DNA from: Chlorophyllum brunneum
Lineage: Eukaryota > Basidiomycota > Agaricomycetes > Agaricales > Agaricaceae
Reading direction: 5' to 3'
NCBI GenBank assembly: GCA_963576785.1
Contig: OY756143.1
Location: 1,302,001 to 1,366,000 of the forward strand
Length of the DNA: 64,000 nucleotides
Made by a program: the position numbers and the translations under genes. Positions 35,524 to 47,635 of the stretch are shown one piece after another. Below the pieces are notes generated by a model. It made no database searches and was not told the DNA's origin. It saw nothing but the letters and a program-made list of their open reading frames with translations. Numbering within the stretch: the stretch's first letter is position 1; every line of letters begins with the position of its first letter.

Positions 35524-38500
35524 TCATGCAGGCGCAGACCCAAACCTCTGATGGACTTGATGACGATATAGTGGTGGTATTGAACTGGCATGGAAATGAG
35601 GGTGAACAGGCTCTGGGGGGAAGCTGAATGTGGTAGGGTTATGACGCAAGAAGTTGACTAGTGCCTTGATGGTGTCGATGCCAAAATGATGATCGAAGGT
35701 GTTGCAATGATAGAGGATGTGTGACCTAGTCTGGACCATTTGATTGGTACAATGGTGGCAAGATAAGTCCTTGTTGGGGAAGAACCATAGTCAGTATTTA
35801 CCAATTGGGGCATAGCATAGGATGGCGTGACATGCTCTTGTGAAAAGCCGTGGCTGGTAACTGCATTCTCATATCCAGGGACTGGATTTGATGTGCAACG
35901 GTAAAGCAGAGGCCCCATTTGCTCACACCGGGAGGTGAAGGAAGGAGCTACTGCTGTATTTTTTGAATCCAAACATGGCTTGCCATGTGTGAATGGCTCG
36001 TTCAGCGGACTTCTTGTGTAAGTAGTCTATGGAGTTAGGGACTTGGTGATTTCGACCCAGTTAGGCCAGGTGACTGTTTGGATCCAATCATGTGTAGTTT
36101 TTTGTATTCCGTATATGCACTTTGATGGAGTGTGGTAAAACGAGAGGTAGTGTTGGTCAGACTTGTTGAACCAAGTCAGGAGTGCCTTCGATATAAGGAT
36201 AGACTGTCATTGGCAGGAGTGTGGTGAGCAATCAAGTAGGAGCCGAGAGGCTACAAGGGAGTCAGTGAATACATGAATGTGTTCAACCTGGTCGTATTTG
36301 TCGGTGGCGAGTACCTTGGTAATTCCCAGGTATTGCGCAACCAGTTCTGTGTCAGTCAACATCATTCCTCTGAGCCTCTTCATGATAGAGCTCCCTCTGT
36401 CTAAGTGTCAAATAGTGGCTGCCGCCATGAACTGGCTAGCAAGTGGGTTAGGGTTGGGGTGGACCAAGCCGTCCGTGCCAATAATAACGGACTTGAAGTC
36501 CGTCACTGCATTTGTTGTGACATCATCCCAAAGTGTCTTCGAGAGGTGGGGGTTATCCTGGTTGAATCCTATAAAAGATACATTAGTAGGGAAATGGTCA
36601 AGTAACCTACGTCCGGGCCAGACAGATTTGGAAACAGAGTTAAAATGTTCTATATACCGAGTCTCAGGGGTGGGGTGCGAAATATCTATCACAGCTCCAA
36701 GTGTCTTCTTCTTCTGAATCTCTGTGAAATTCTTGATGTGAAGTCGGTGTGGGGAAGAATGATACTCTTTCGTCAATCTTGCCAGTGCATGTTCATTGTC
36801 TAATGTGTGGAGCCTTGATGTTTGCCGTTCGGCCAACTTTCAGAGATGGAGTTTGATGGGCATAAGCCCTGCGAGGGACTCGATGCCACCGGTGGGAGAA
36901 GTCCGGAAGGCCCCAGTAATCCAGAGGGCTGTGCTTCACTACATCTTGTTAAGGATTTCACAGGTCCCTTTAGTCCATGACTTGTCATGAAACCAAAGTT
37001 GGTATCCATATGTCACCACCGGCACAACACACGAACAGTATAGTAACCTTTTATTACTAGGGGACAAACCACGTACGGAGTTCCCTAGCATTTTCATCGC
37101 CTTGATCATTGATACTGCCTTGGCGGAGTAATAGTGGACATGCTCCTTGAAGGTTAACATCCGGTCAAAGTAGAAACCGAGGTAACACCAGTGGGCTTTT
37201 GGTTTGAAAGGGGTGCGGCCAGTGAACGGTGGGGATCCCAAGTCAATAGAGGGATTGGAGTCTTGTCTCACATGTGTGAAGTGATAGACTTCGGACTTAC
37301 TGTGTTCAATTTCAAGGCCAAATTCATTCATGAGCTGCTCCATTTCGCGGTACATATGTTGAAGTATTTCAACATTCCATTCAAGAGATGGAGATTGCAT
37401 GACTAGGGTGCCGTTGTCTACAAAAGAAAGGACATCAAAGTCCTATCTGTTGCAGTGTTCCTCCATACGGACATCAAAGATTCCAAGGAGGGGGGCAAGG
37501 TACAGGGCAGAAAGAATGGGACCCAGGGCCGAGCCCCGGCCCACCCCCACCGCCGTGTCATATTCCGGGGAGTTTTTGTTGTTTCACCAGTAGGTAGTGC
37601 GGCATTCTTTGAGGTAATTATTGAAGAACTCCATGATTTGGGGAGGAAATCCCTGCCAACCAAGTATGTCAATAAGGAGGTCATGGTTAAGGGAGGGGAA
37701 GAATTGGGCGACATCAAATGCGAGCACCAATGTTTTCTTCTTCTTTGTCCAAGCTCCCCGGATGATGTGAGTTAGGAAAAGCCCCATGTCCTCAGTAGAT
37801 CATTGTCAGATGGCTCCCAGTTGGTGAGGGTGGAGAACCTTGAATTTCACTGCCTCGAATTGGAGTTGTTTGGCTAGTATTTTCTCTATTAACTTGCCAA
37901 ACATGTTGAGTAGGATGATTGGTCTGAATGCCTTTGGGGTGGAGTAGTTGGGTTTGTTGGGTTTGGGAATAATAACCAATGTTAACTTTTTGAAGTGCGC
38001 AGGCCAATGTCCAAAGGATAGGCATGCGTGACTGATTTTGAGGAGGAGATCAGTGCAGGTGTCAATGGTGGCAATCTGTTTAAGGTAGGACCAGGAAATG
38101 TGGTTGGGGCTGGGGGCAGAAGAATTCGAGGTATCCTTGAGTGATTCCATCATCTCAAGAAGAGAGAAATCCACCCAAGTCCTATTCTCCATCTCAATTG
38201 GCAGAGGAAGTTCATTTAAGACAGCCACATTAACTGGTCTGTTGTGGGCCACATTATAGTGCTGGTCAAGGGCTGTCCACAGGCTATCCATAGTGAGACA
38301 AGGCTGGCCATTGTGGTGAATGGCTTCTGTAGCAGGGAGCACTTGTGTTTCGACCCACAGTATCAGATCCCACAGATGTCAATTGTCGACTGAGATTTCT
38401 TGGATCTTCTTGTTGAAATATGCTCTTTTCGTTTTCCTTGTAGTCTTGCAAAAGGCGTTCCATTTGCACTTGTTCTTGTGGTCTGCATGGTGTGTTGCAA

Positions 38501-39572
38501 GAGCAGCAGAGCACTCTTTGTTCCACCAGGTTTTGGATCTAGTGGTGATCTTGGTTTTCTTGGCATTGTGATTCCAGGATCTGTCAAATACACCTCCCAA
38601 TTCAGCAACAGCTCTCTCCAGCTCATCCATGTTATTCATTGGCCAGTTCTTGGTGTTAATTTTTTCCATGATGTCCATCAAGAATTTGGTTTCTTCCTCT
38701 GATTCTTTGGGAATTGTCAATCTTTCAATGACAACTTCCATCTGTGGAATAGGAATCCTAATTAGAAGGGAAGTGTGATCCAAATTGTATCTATCGCCTT
38801 CTTGGATAGCATAGATGGGGACGTATGGTAACATTCCCGAAACAAACAACAGATCTATGACCATGTCTGGTAAGTTGGGGTCTGAGGCATAACGAGTTGG
38901 TATGGCTGCAGATGGGATTGACCTCTCTAAGTTGAGGGCTTCCGTGATCATGAGGAGATGGTCCGCACTCACTGGATGTTGATCTGTTGAAGGGTCCCAT
39001 TGCTCAGATCGAATGTTAATATCTCCACCCAGTAAGAGAAAGGGTGGAAGGTCAAAGAGGCACTTCTCAAGGAAGTGGAGTGCAGTATTGCAGCTGTCAT
39101 TGTATATGTTCAGCAGCAGTAGTTCTTCTCCTCCTACACAAAGAGAGATATACAGGAGGTCTCGATATTCTATAATATTCCTTCTAATGGAGGGTCATAG
39201 ATGCTTGAGTCTCTTGTGAGCAAATGCGAGGACTCGGGGAGTGGTACAGTGTTCTATGTTCACCATCCATTGAGGGTAACACTGGTATCCAACTTGGAGG
39301 ACTTCTTCAGCGATGATTGGATATGAGAGGAGTGTCCAGTCCGGGTGGACCAGGCCTCCCATGAGAGGGGAGCTGTCATTGGAGATGGGGGAAGGGATAT
39401 TGCGGAGGTATCTCCAGGGGGGTTCTTGTATGAGGAGGAGGTCGACGTCACCTCTACGTGCAAGGACTGTCTCCATCACTCCATACGATCTTCCAATGTT
39501 GTGAGAACAAACCTTTAACTCACTCAGAAGCAAGCGAGGAGGCCTGTCTTGATTGTCAGGTGTGTTATTCAT
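35524..39572 (-). pseudogene. LINE C ORF2: EN-RT-RNase H (copy C1)
   Basis: It starts at ATG 39572 (NNTPDNQ) and stays in one phase to about 36408; the last piece (35524-35739) is in another phase, so an indel lies between. EN shows LLLIQEPPW, and RT shows AFDVAQFFPSL (motif A intact) with FVDNG in motif C (second Asp lost). RNase H has GTDGLVHPNPN near 36450. The C-terminus holds HILYHC and FGIDTIKALVNFL. Stops include one near 39195 (after HKRLKHL) and several others. Confidence 0.8.
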
Positions 39573-39592
39573 TGAGGGGGGTTAGTCTGGCT

Positions 39593-40976
39593 TCAACTAG
39601 CCCAGGATAATGAGGAGGGGGGCAGTGGGACTCCTTTGTTGGCTCTTAGTTCGAGCACTTTATTGGCGTGCCAGTCATGGTCGAATTGTTTCTTCCAGAA
39701 CTGACATTTATGGTCAGTGGTGAGGTGATCCTTACCACAGTTGGAACACGTAGCCTTGTGGGGGCATGATTCTCCAGCAGGGGTCGCCACAATAGGTGGG
39801 TCTACTTTGTTGTTGCCCTTGCAGCAGTAGGCAAATGTGCAGTGGTTGGCAGTGGAGTGGAGACCCTTGCAGTGTGCGCAGGTGAACAGCCTTACATGGC
39901 ATCAGATTAGAGGGTGGCCCCATCTGCAGCACTTAGTGCAAAATAGAACTCCCGGGTTGGTGCTGGCCCTTCTGATATGGAAGAGACCTCCATAGATGTT
40001 GAGGAACTTGTCCTCAATCTTTGTGATGTTGGACCCTACCTTGGAATCCCAGATTTCAAACCACACTGTGCAGGTGTCTGAGTGCTTGGAGTTGTGTTGT
40101 GAATTGGATAGCATCCGAGTGGATGGAATTTCAGACACTGGTAATGACATCAGCTTCGGTTAGGATCTGTCCCCTGGGCATGATGTAACTGATGTCCATG
40201 ACTTTCACAAATGATTTGGACTTGGGGAGGGATACATCACCCGTAGTGATTCCTCCGAGCTTCTCTTTGAGCCATGCCTTGACGATGTCGAGCTCCGTGG
40301 GGGTCAACACCTCTGATATGTGGACCATGAGGCCCAGCTTACCCTGCAAGGCGGCAATGACCCTAGTTTTGGACTTCTCTGCTATGAGACAAGCATTGAG
40401 AGAGTCAATAATGGCCCCGAAATTGGAAACGTCAGGCCCAGTAAGGAGAGGAATGATGACTTGCTTGTGCAAGGGACTATTCAGTGTAGAGTGGATAACA
40501 CCAGCTTTCTTGGCTGGCTTTTTGTTCACGGGGAAGGAAGAGGAGAAAGCAGCATTGTATATTGCTACTACCTTCTTGTGGGACAATTCTGGGAACTTGC
40601 TTGCAAACTCCAGGAGCTTGAGAGGGTCACGCCCAGTAGAAGTGGGAGTGGAAGCGGAGTTCCTACCCCCTTTGGCCGCAGCTGTGGCATAGGAAGTTTT
40701 TGTGCCTTCCTGAGGTTTTTTGGTGACCTTGGGATGGGACACCAGAGTATTGGTGGCCTTGGTAGTATTGGCAGCCTTGGTAAGCACAGGTGGGGGGGTG
40801 GGGTTTGATGTCTTCGGCCCAGTAGTGGCGGTCTTTGTGGCTGCATCTTTGGGTTTCCGACCCCTATGCTTGTTGTTATAAACGACGGTTTTGAACTCCG
40901 CCTCGGTGATCATTTGTACGTCATCATCAGAGATGCCCGAATGAGTGACTTCATTGCCATTGGTGATACCCGGAGT
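39593..40976 (-). pseudogene. LINE C gag-like ORF1, main part (copy C1)
   Basis: This is the C-terminal two thirds of LINE C gag. From the break it shows a GISDDDVQMITEAEFKTV block, a Lys/Pro/Thr-rich linker and a conserved core (KLLEFASKFPELSHKK). The zinc knuckles follow: CTKCCRWGH at about 39900-39940, disrupted by a TGA, and CSNCGKDH-x6-C near 39690-39740, intact. The N-terminal part is at 43151-43486, beyond C3. Confidence 0.75.
40962..40976. repeat. Target-site duplication of C3 (left)
   Basis: GGTGATACCCGGAGT, repeated exactly at 43151-43165. Confidence 0.9.
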
Positions 40977-42687
40977 CCACCGTTCACGGGTTGCAACCCC
41001 CTCAAACCAAAGACCCATTGGTGGTACCTTGGCTTCTACTTTGACCAGACGTTAACCTTCAAAGAACACGTTCGATTCTATTCTGCCAAGGCAATATCCA
41101 CGATCAAGGCGATGAAGATGTTGGGGAACTCCGTCAGGGATCTGTCCCCCGGCAATAAGAGGCTACTCTACCGTTTGTGTGTCGTACCAGTTGCGACATA
41201 TAGGTATCGACTCTGGTTCCACGATAGATCCCGCACCAAGGGAACTTGTGAAATCCTCAACAAAATGCAAAGAAGGGCGGCGCTCTGGATCACCGGGGCC
41301 TTCCGGACTTCTCCCACTGGAGGTGTAGAGTCCCTCGCGGGGCTCATGCCCATCAAACTTCATCTCCAAAAGTTGGCCAAACGACAATTGTCGAGGCTTC
41401 ATACGTTGGATGATGAACATGCATTGGCAAGATTGACGAAAGAGTATCATTCTTCCCCCCACCGACTTCACATCAAGAACTTCACTGAGGTTCAGAAGAA
41501 GAAGACACTTGGAGCTGTGATGGACTTTTCGCACCCCACCCCCAAGACTCGGTATATAGAACATTTTAATTCCGTTTCTTAAATCCCTCTGGCCCGGACG
41601 TAGGTTACTTGACCATTTCTCTACTAATGTAACTTTTATAGGATTCAACCAGGACAATCCTCACCTCTCAAGGACACTTTGGGACGATGTAACGACAAAT
41701 GCAACGACGGACGCAAAATCCATCACGATCAGTATGGACGGCTCGGTCCACCCCAATCCCAATCCGCTTGCCAGCCAGTTTACGGTGGCAGCCACCATTT
41801 GACATCTTGACGGTGGGAGCTCTATTATGAAGAGACTCGGAGGAACCACGTCGACAGACACAGAACTGGTAGTGCAGTGCTTAGGTATTACCAAGGTGCT
41901 CGCTACTGCCGATTACGACCAGGTTGAGCATATTCATGTGTTCACCGACTCCATTGTGGCCTCCCGGCTCCTACTTGACTGTTCACCACATTCCTGCCAA
42001 TGACAGTCCATCCTCACCTCAAAGGTGCTCCTGGCTTGGTTCAACAAGTCAGACCGAAACCGCCTTTCGTTTTATCACACGCCGTCGAAATGCAAGTACG
42101 GGATACAAAAAGCCACACACGACTGGATCCAAACAGTCGCCTGGCCTAACTGGGGTCGAAATCACCGAGTACCAAACTCGATTGACTACCTTCACAAGAA
42201 GTCTGCCGAACGCACCATTCACACATGGCAGGCCATGTTTGGGTTCAAGACTTACAGCGGTAGCTCCTTCCTCCACCTCCCGGTGTGAGCGAACAGAGCC
42301 TCTGCCTTACCATCGCACATCAAGTCCGGTCCATGGATACGAGAATGCGGATACCAGCCCCAGCTCTTCGCAAGAGCTTGTCGCGCCATCCTATGCCACG
42401 CCCCGATTGGAGAATATCGACTACAATTCTTTCCTAACAAGAACCTTTCGTGCCACCACTGCAACAGTCAAATGGTGCAAACTCGGTCACATATCCTGTA
42501 TTGTTGTAACAACTTCGATCACCACTTCGGCGTTGACACAATCAAGACATTTGTCAACTTCTTGCGTCGCAACCCCTCCGCATTCAGCTTTCCCCCGGAA
42601 CCTGACCACCCTTGTATCTGTGCCGGTTCTATCCCACCGTTACATCGTCATCAAGTCCAAAGGAGGTTTGGGTCTGTGCCTGTGTAG
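40977..42687 (+). pseudogene. LINE C RT thumb-RNase H remnant (copy C3)
   Basis: It is open from the insertion point to TAA near 41580 (KTHWWYLGFYF, WITGAFRTSPTGG, RLTKEYHSSPHR). RNase H follows with SMDGSVHPNPN (Thr to Met before the catalytic Asp), TDTELVVQCLGI and FTDSIVASRLL, then the Cys/His tail CHHCNSQM and HILYCC to the stop at 42687. Stops at about 41580, 41800 and 42286 disable it. The 3' UTR spans 42688-43127. Confidence 0.8.
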
Positions 42688-43150
42688 GATCCTTTTCTTT
42701 TATCTTTTTTCTTTTGCTCTCACAGTTATGGATTTCCAATTCATTTCTCTATCTCCCCTTCCCTCGCTCGTCTACTATTTTATGTAGCTTTCATTCAAAA
42801 TCCATCTCTCCCGTGGTGCCTGGGTAAATACCCGCCCACACGCTATGTACCATTTGATGTTCCCCCTTGTGTTTGCGAGTAGATAGTTTCTCTTCTATCA
42901 ATTTCTCTCTCTCACTCTCTCTCTTTCCAAATTCCCTTCTTTCCTCTTTCCGCTGAACATCGTAGGTACCAAACATCTCTCTAGTGTACGCGCTAGATGT
43001 CCACGAGTCTCGTGGGGTTGGCTTACTTGTAGTTTACTTTCCCTTCTCCGAACATTCTGTACGTTCTGCCTTTGTATGTATGTACATGTGGACTGCGTTC
43101 GAGCACCGCTATATAAATTGTTGATTTAAAAAAAAAAAAAAAAAAAAAGA
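40977..43150 (+). mobile_element. LINE C copy C3, 5'-truncated, inside C1
   Basis: It enters LINE C at the RT thumb and ends with about 21 A (43128-43148). A 15-bp exact TSD flanks it, in gag of antisense C1. The two opposed LINE C copies form an inverted repeat. Confidence 0.9.
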
Positions 43151-43165
43151 GGTGATACCCGGAGT
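43151..43165. repeat. Target-site duplication of C3 (right)
   Basis: GGTGATACCCGGAGT, identical to 40962-40976. Confidence 0.9.
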
Positions 43166-43486
43166 GACAATGTGCTCAACAACCTCTATACGGACATCAT
43201 CAGGTTTGCGGGTGGGGCCTTTGGAGGCCACGCGTTGAAGGGGGGAAACATCTGGCTAGGGGGTTTCCTCAGTGTAGACAGTAATCTTACCAAAATTAAT
43301 CCCCATCTAACCCAGGAGATTGTTCTTCTGCTCGTTAACAGCAACCTTGAGCCATCCCACCTTCATCAGGGTCCCCATTAGTTCAGTAAAGGCCTGCCCA
43401 AATGCGAGTCCTTTGTCGCCACTCATGTTAAACGTACTGTAGGCCTTGACTCACTTGGAGATCTTACCAACCTCCCTAACAGCATC
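43151..43486 (-). pseudogene. LINE C gag N-terminal part (copy C1)
   Basis: It continues C1 gag beyond C3 (first 15 bp are the TSD). Compared with the complete copy C2 it stops at the position matching 56872, within gag codon about 150, where U' sequence begins. Confidence 0.7.
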
Positions 43487-44290
43487 GCCTATCTACGGAG
43501 CCCCTTGAGGGGTCTTTTACCACCAGCCTTAGCCAATGGCAACATAGAATCAACTTGAGCTGGAACCTAGCTATTTTTCCTATACCAGGCCAACCAATGT
43601 AGGATTTAGTTCTCTTGAGCCAGATGAGCATTCTCTGATAACCAGCGGCTTTTTTCAGCATGCCCCGGTACATCACCTGCTATGGCCCACAACTTCACCC
43701 AAGTGCTACTCCGGAGTTGCTTCCCATTCCTCAGCAGCTGGTTCGGTATACCTTATGGCCCGGATCCCCGTGCTTAACTGTCTGAGATCTACACCTTGTA
43801 GACACCACTACCAGATTGGTCCTGAGGTTATTTTAAGCCAACTTAGTCAGCATCCTCAATCTGGAGATTGGGTTATGTCTACTAACTACCAGAACTATGC
43901 CGAAGCAGACCGGGAGGGGTATCCTATCTCGGCGGCTTTTTTCAGCATGCTCCGAGTCAGACTGTTATTACGACATTCCCCTTCTTATAATGCCCTATCT
44001 CCAGCAGTGGCTTAGGTAATCCTCCCAAGTTAGGCCCTGGTATTAGGGCACCACTGTCTTTGGCCAATATTAGACTTGGGTGATGCACACAGCTGGGTCA
44101 CACCATGATAGTGTGATGTCACTATATGACTTGCTATGTGGCTGGGTGTGACAACTCCCACACTAGCCTGTGACAGTACCAAACAATGCCAAACAGGACC
44201 ACACAACCTAATCTGGTGTCACCCAGGAATATTGCTAAGCAACCATGCCTCGCGTACTGGTACTTCCCATGGTTGAGAATAAATCCCCCC
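43487..44290 (-). repeat. Module U', diverged relative of U
   Basis: It shares with U the 3' end (GGGCTCCGTAGAT) and two copies of the GGCTTTTTTCAGCATG box (43647 and 43934, plus strand) with similar flanks (TGG-CC-TAGC upstream and TGGCTC-AGAG downstream in module orientation). Other parts are not alignable by eye, and the boxes are 287 bp apart instead of about 510. A near-perfect palindrome, TCACACCATGATAGTGTGA, lies at 44099-44117. Confidence 0.55.
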
Positions 44291-44376
44291 CCACAGGTTT
44301 TGAACCCAGAACCTTCTAGCCAAGCAGCCTGGTAGGAATTAAGCCTACACCCAAACCACTCGACCATTAGGCTGAC
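44291..44376 (-). tRNA. tRNA-Leu(UAA)-like head of a SINE-type module
   Basis: On the minus strand there is an A-box-like TGGTCGAGTGG (44366-44356) and a B-box-like GGTTCAAAACC (44306-44296), about 50 nt apart as in class II tRNAs. Between them is a perfect 5-bp anticodon stem (GTAGG/CCTAC) with the 7-nt loop CTTAATT, giving anticodon UAA. The T stem is only partly paired and no 3' acceptor strand is visible, so it is not a working tRNA. It marks the 5' end of composite C1 and looks like a Pol III promoter of tRNA origin, as in SINEs. Confidence 0.6.
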
Positions 44377-46264
44377 ATTCTTACTATTCTTGAGTGCAAG
44401 AAAGTTTGAACTGTGATATGAGAAGTCCTGGAAAGAGACTTTCCAGACCTTCTGAACAGTTGCCACATTGAGTTTGTGTAGCAAATCAATAGACATTGCT
44501 GGATGACATCCAGTGGCAACTTGAAGACCAGTGGCATATAAATGCACCTCCTAATAGATGGACCATTTCGCTGAGGATGGAATGGACCAGAAGGTGAGGG
44601 AGCAGTCAGGACAATCCCTGAACCATTCCAATAAAAGATGACAAACAGCCAGGGAATGTTCCTGACCAGAATGCACAGATGGGTCAAGAGCTTGCTTGGT
44701 GAAACCAATCAAGTCTGTAAAGACCGCAATATATACAGCTTCAGAAACTGCCACAGCAGTTCCCAACATCATACAAATGGCGAAAAGTTCAGTATCTGGG
44801 GCTGTAACCTTGCCAGATAGGTGACATGATGCCCGAAGCAAATGTGTCCCTCTGTAAACATGGGCAGCCAAAACTGCCTGATAGTCCCCAATCAGCAGCA
44901 GACTTGTGTCCATTGCTGCATAGACAACCTGTCTGTTCTCATGATACTCACAAAGAGCATCATTGAGCAAATCCACTTGACAACCTGCTGGGTTTCTACT
45001 GAGTGAGGCATTGTATGTTCTGTAGGTCACCTGGGCTGCATAGCAGTCCAGGAGACAAGAACCTGGCAATGCTTCGAGTGCAAATGGCTCGAACATCTCC
45101 GTCAATTCTGGCAAATGAGAGTTTGCCTCCATGACAGGTCCCTTGACCTTAACCACCTGAGTAGGGGTCATGAAAGTGATAGATCTGGGATGTGGAACAC
45201 ACCCAGCAGTATAGTGTTGTTCTATAACAGAATGTACAGGGTGATTCTCAGAAAGTGTGGCAATCCTGTGGATGGCATGGGTAGCCAGCTTCTTGAGATG
45301 AAGATGGATGGGGACAAGGCCAGCCAAGGCCTCAGCTCCTCTGGTAGGGCTGGTGTGGAATGCACCAGTGATCCACAATGCAGTCTTATACTACATAGTG
45401 TTGAGTTGTTTCAGAAGGACCTTGTTATGGACACCCTTGTAAAACCAGAGATGAAACCCATATGTAGCAATAGGCACTACACATGAGTGATAGAGAGTTC
45501 TCTTCTGGATAGGAAGAAGGCCTTGCAATGAGTTACCAAGCATGCCCATGGCCTTGACCATGGACAGAGACTTAGTAGCACAATGCCAAACATGCTCTTT
45601 AAAAGTAAGAGCTTGATCAAGAATCCCAAGTACCTCCAGTGGGTCTTAGGGTATAAAGGAGTAGTGCCAGTATGGGGGGCATACCCCAAGTCCAGTGGTG
45701 GATTGTCATCTCCCCACTTACAGGAGAAATGAAAGGCTTTGGACTTGTCATGTTCAACAGCAAGCCTGAACAAGGTGGTCAATCAATGTATAATCTGGTA
45801 TGCCTGTCTAAGACATACCAGATTAGGTTCCCAAGATTTAGCCTGGGCAATGGCAAGGCCATTGTTGACATATGAGAGCAAGGTACTCCCAAGCACAATT
45901 GCCTCCCTGTTATAGAGTTTCATGAAGGGGGCAAGATAAAGGCCAGAGAAGATAGGAGAAAGTGAAGAGCCCTGACCTACCCCAACATCTGCCTGTCTAA
46001 GATCAGACTTGTGGTCCCCCTATGCATACTGCATAGAGTGGCCAACCAAATAAGAGGCAAAGAACCTCCCCACACAGGGGTCAAATCCTTGCTTCCGTAG
46101 GATAGCCAACAACATATTGTGGTTGAGCAATAGAAAGAACTAAGCGATGTCAAAAGTAACAATGCTAGTCTTGAGGCCCTTGGCCCACCCCATGCGAATG
46201 ATGTAGGTTAGGAGCATCCCAGCATCATCAGTGGACCTCCGACAGATACCACTGAGCTGATTTC
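44377..46264 (-). pseudogene. LINE B RT-RNase H remnant (copy B4, 5' part)
   Basis: It resumes B4 beyond composite C1. Reading minus, RT holds TFDIA (46140-46150), the motif B region, and YVNNG in motif C (about 45870). The thumb follows, then a 275-codon open piece (44551-45378) with WITGAFHTSPT, APDTELFAI and VFTDLIGF in RNase H. At 46264 it changes into module U. Confidence 0.8.
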
Positions 46265-47067
46265 TGTATACGGAGCCCCTTGCAAGCAAACTCCTAGCAG
46301 CCCAGAGATGGGGGTTTTGAGATAACATATGCCTGTAGAATGCCCAGCATGTTCCCAGGCTCCCATATTGGTGTCACATCTGGCCATATTGCAGAAACTT
46401 TGCCCCTCCCTTCTAAGAGATAAAACCTTTAGCTTGGGTGGACACCCCACTACTGAGAGAGCACAGTATTCCTAAGGACCAGCCCACTGTTCACTTGAGG
46501 CATCCTTCCTATATGGTGCATGGACAGGATCTCACCCCAAGCTGCACATGCTGCCACCCCAAATCCAGACCTCTCATATGGTAACAACTCAAATGGGTAC
46601 ACCCCAATCTTCACAGGGACCCACTGACAGAGGATTTTGACCTCTCGAGCTAGGCTGCTCCTTCTCAGTAACAGGGTGGCTTTTTCTAGTGTACTCCCAG
46701 TAAACAGCCTGCTACGGTCTACTAGTTGGACAGGCAGAGGCCATGAAGGCATACCTCCAAGGTGCAACCTCTGGACTAGCTTTCTGTTCCCCCATAGCCA
46801 CTTTTGCTATGCCCTACTCCCAGAGGAGGCAACTTGTCTTTGGGCACAGATCTGCATGCTAATACTGGCAGGGATCTCCATCTTGTAGGGAATGCTACTA
46901 GGGTAGTGTTCACATTGGATCACATAAGCAACCCATGGAATGGGTTACTAAGCAATCCGCAGAACAAGTGCCAATCAACCTAAGTTTTCCCACATTGACC
47001 TGCACCTGCCTGGTGTCCTAGAGTTTGGTGTATCCCTACTAACGACCAGATACTACTCCCAGAGGGG
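46265..47067 (-). repeat. Module U, copy U3 (partial)
   Basis: The 3' 800 bp of U, ending at TCCGTATACAG, joined to LINE B RT through a short AAATCAG overlap. It is cut at 47067 by the poly(T) of LINE A copy A6. The box at 46678 is degenerate (GGCTTTTTCTAGTG). Confidence 0.65.
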
Positions 47068-47635
47068 TTTTTTTTTTTTTTTTTTAATATCACAGCCTAA
47101 GACCAATTTATAACATGGTGCTTGAACACAGCCTGTAGCCAGAATACAAATAAGTAGACTAGCAGGTATCTATGGAGAACGTGGTAACTACACCCTACCA
47201 AGCATAAGTACCATTGCCCAAGACCAACAATAGGAAGAGTTGCATCCTACTCCCGAGCCTGAAGGGTGAAGGGAGTGGATACCAGAGGAGGCAAGTGAGT
47301 AGGGAGGTCCCCCAACCAGTGACCCAGTCCAAAGACCAGGCCCAGTCAGTAGATGTTAATTTTACTGTAAATACCCAGCAGTGGTGACATACCCAGACTC
47401 TAGCCCAACTACTAAGCATCTGATAACCTTTTACTTGGATCCAACCCCCCGGCCACAGTCACTCTTGCCAGAGCAATTGGCCACACCATTTGAGTGGCTA
47501 TCAGTATCTTCACCACTCCTAGTTGCCAAAGGGGTCAGGTCTGTTCATTGGTCATTGAATGTGTTTGCCAGGTCTTCTCCAGGGGCCTCCAGTGCCAGAC
47601 AATAACCCACCTACCCTAAACCAGTTATCCAATTC

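Larger units (their letters stand above)
35069..44376 (-). mobile_element. Composite C1: tRNA-like head + U' + LINE C, antisense
   Basis: Reading the minus strand it has a tRNA-Leu-like head (44376-44291), module U' (44290-43487), LINE C gag (truncated at its 5' end), ORF2, 3' UTR and a tail of 18 A (35088-35071). Copy C3 interrupts it at 40977-43150. On both sides lies LINE B copy B4, broken within one codon pair, with a degenerate TSD of about 9 bp (AGTAAGAAT versus ATGAAGAAC). The whole therefore seems to have inserted as one unit. Confidence 0.65.
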
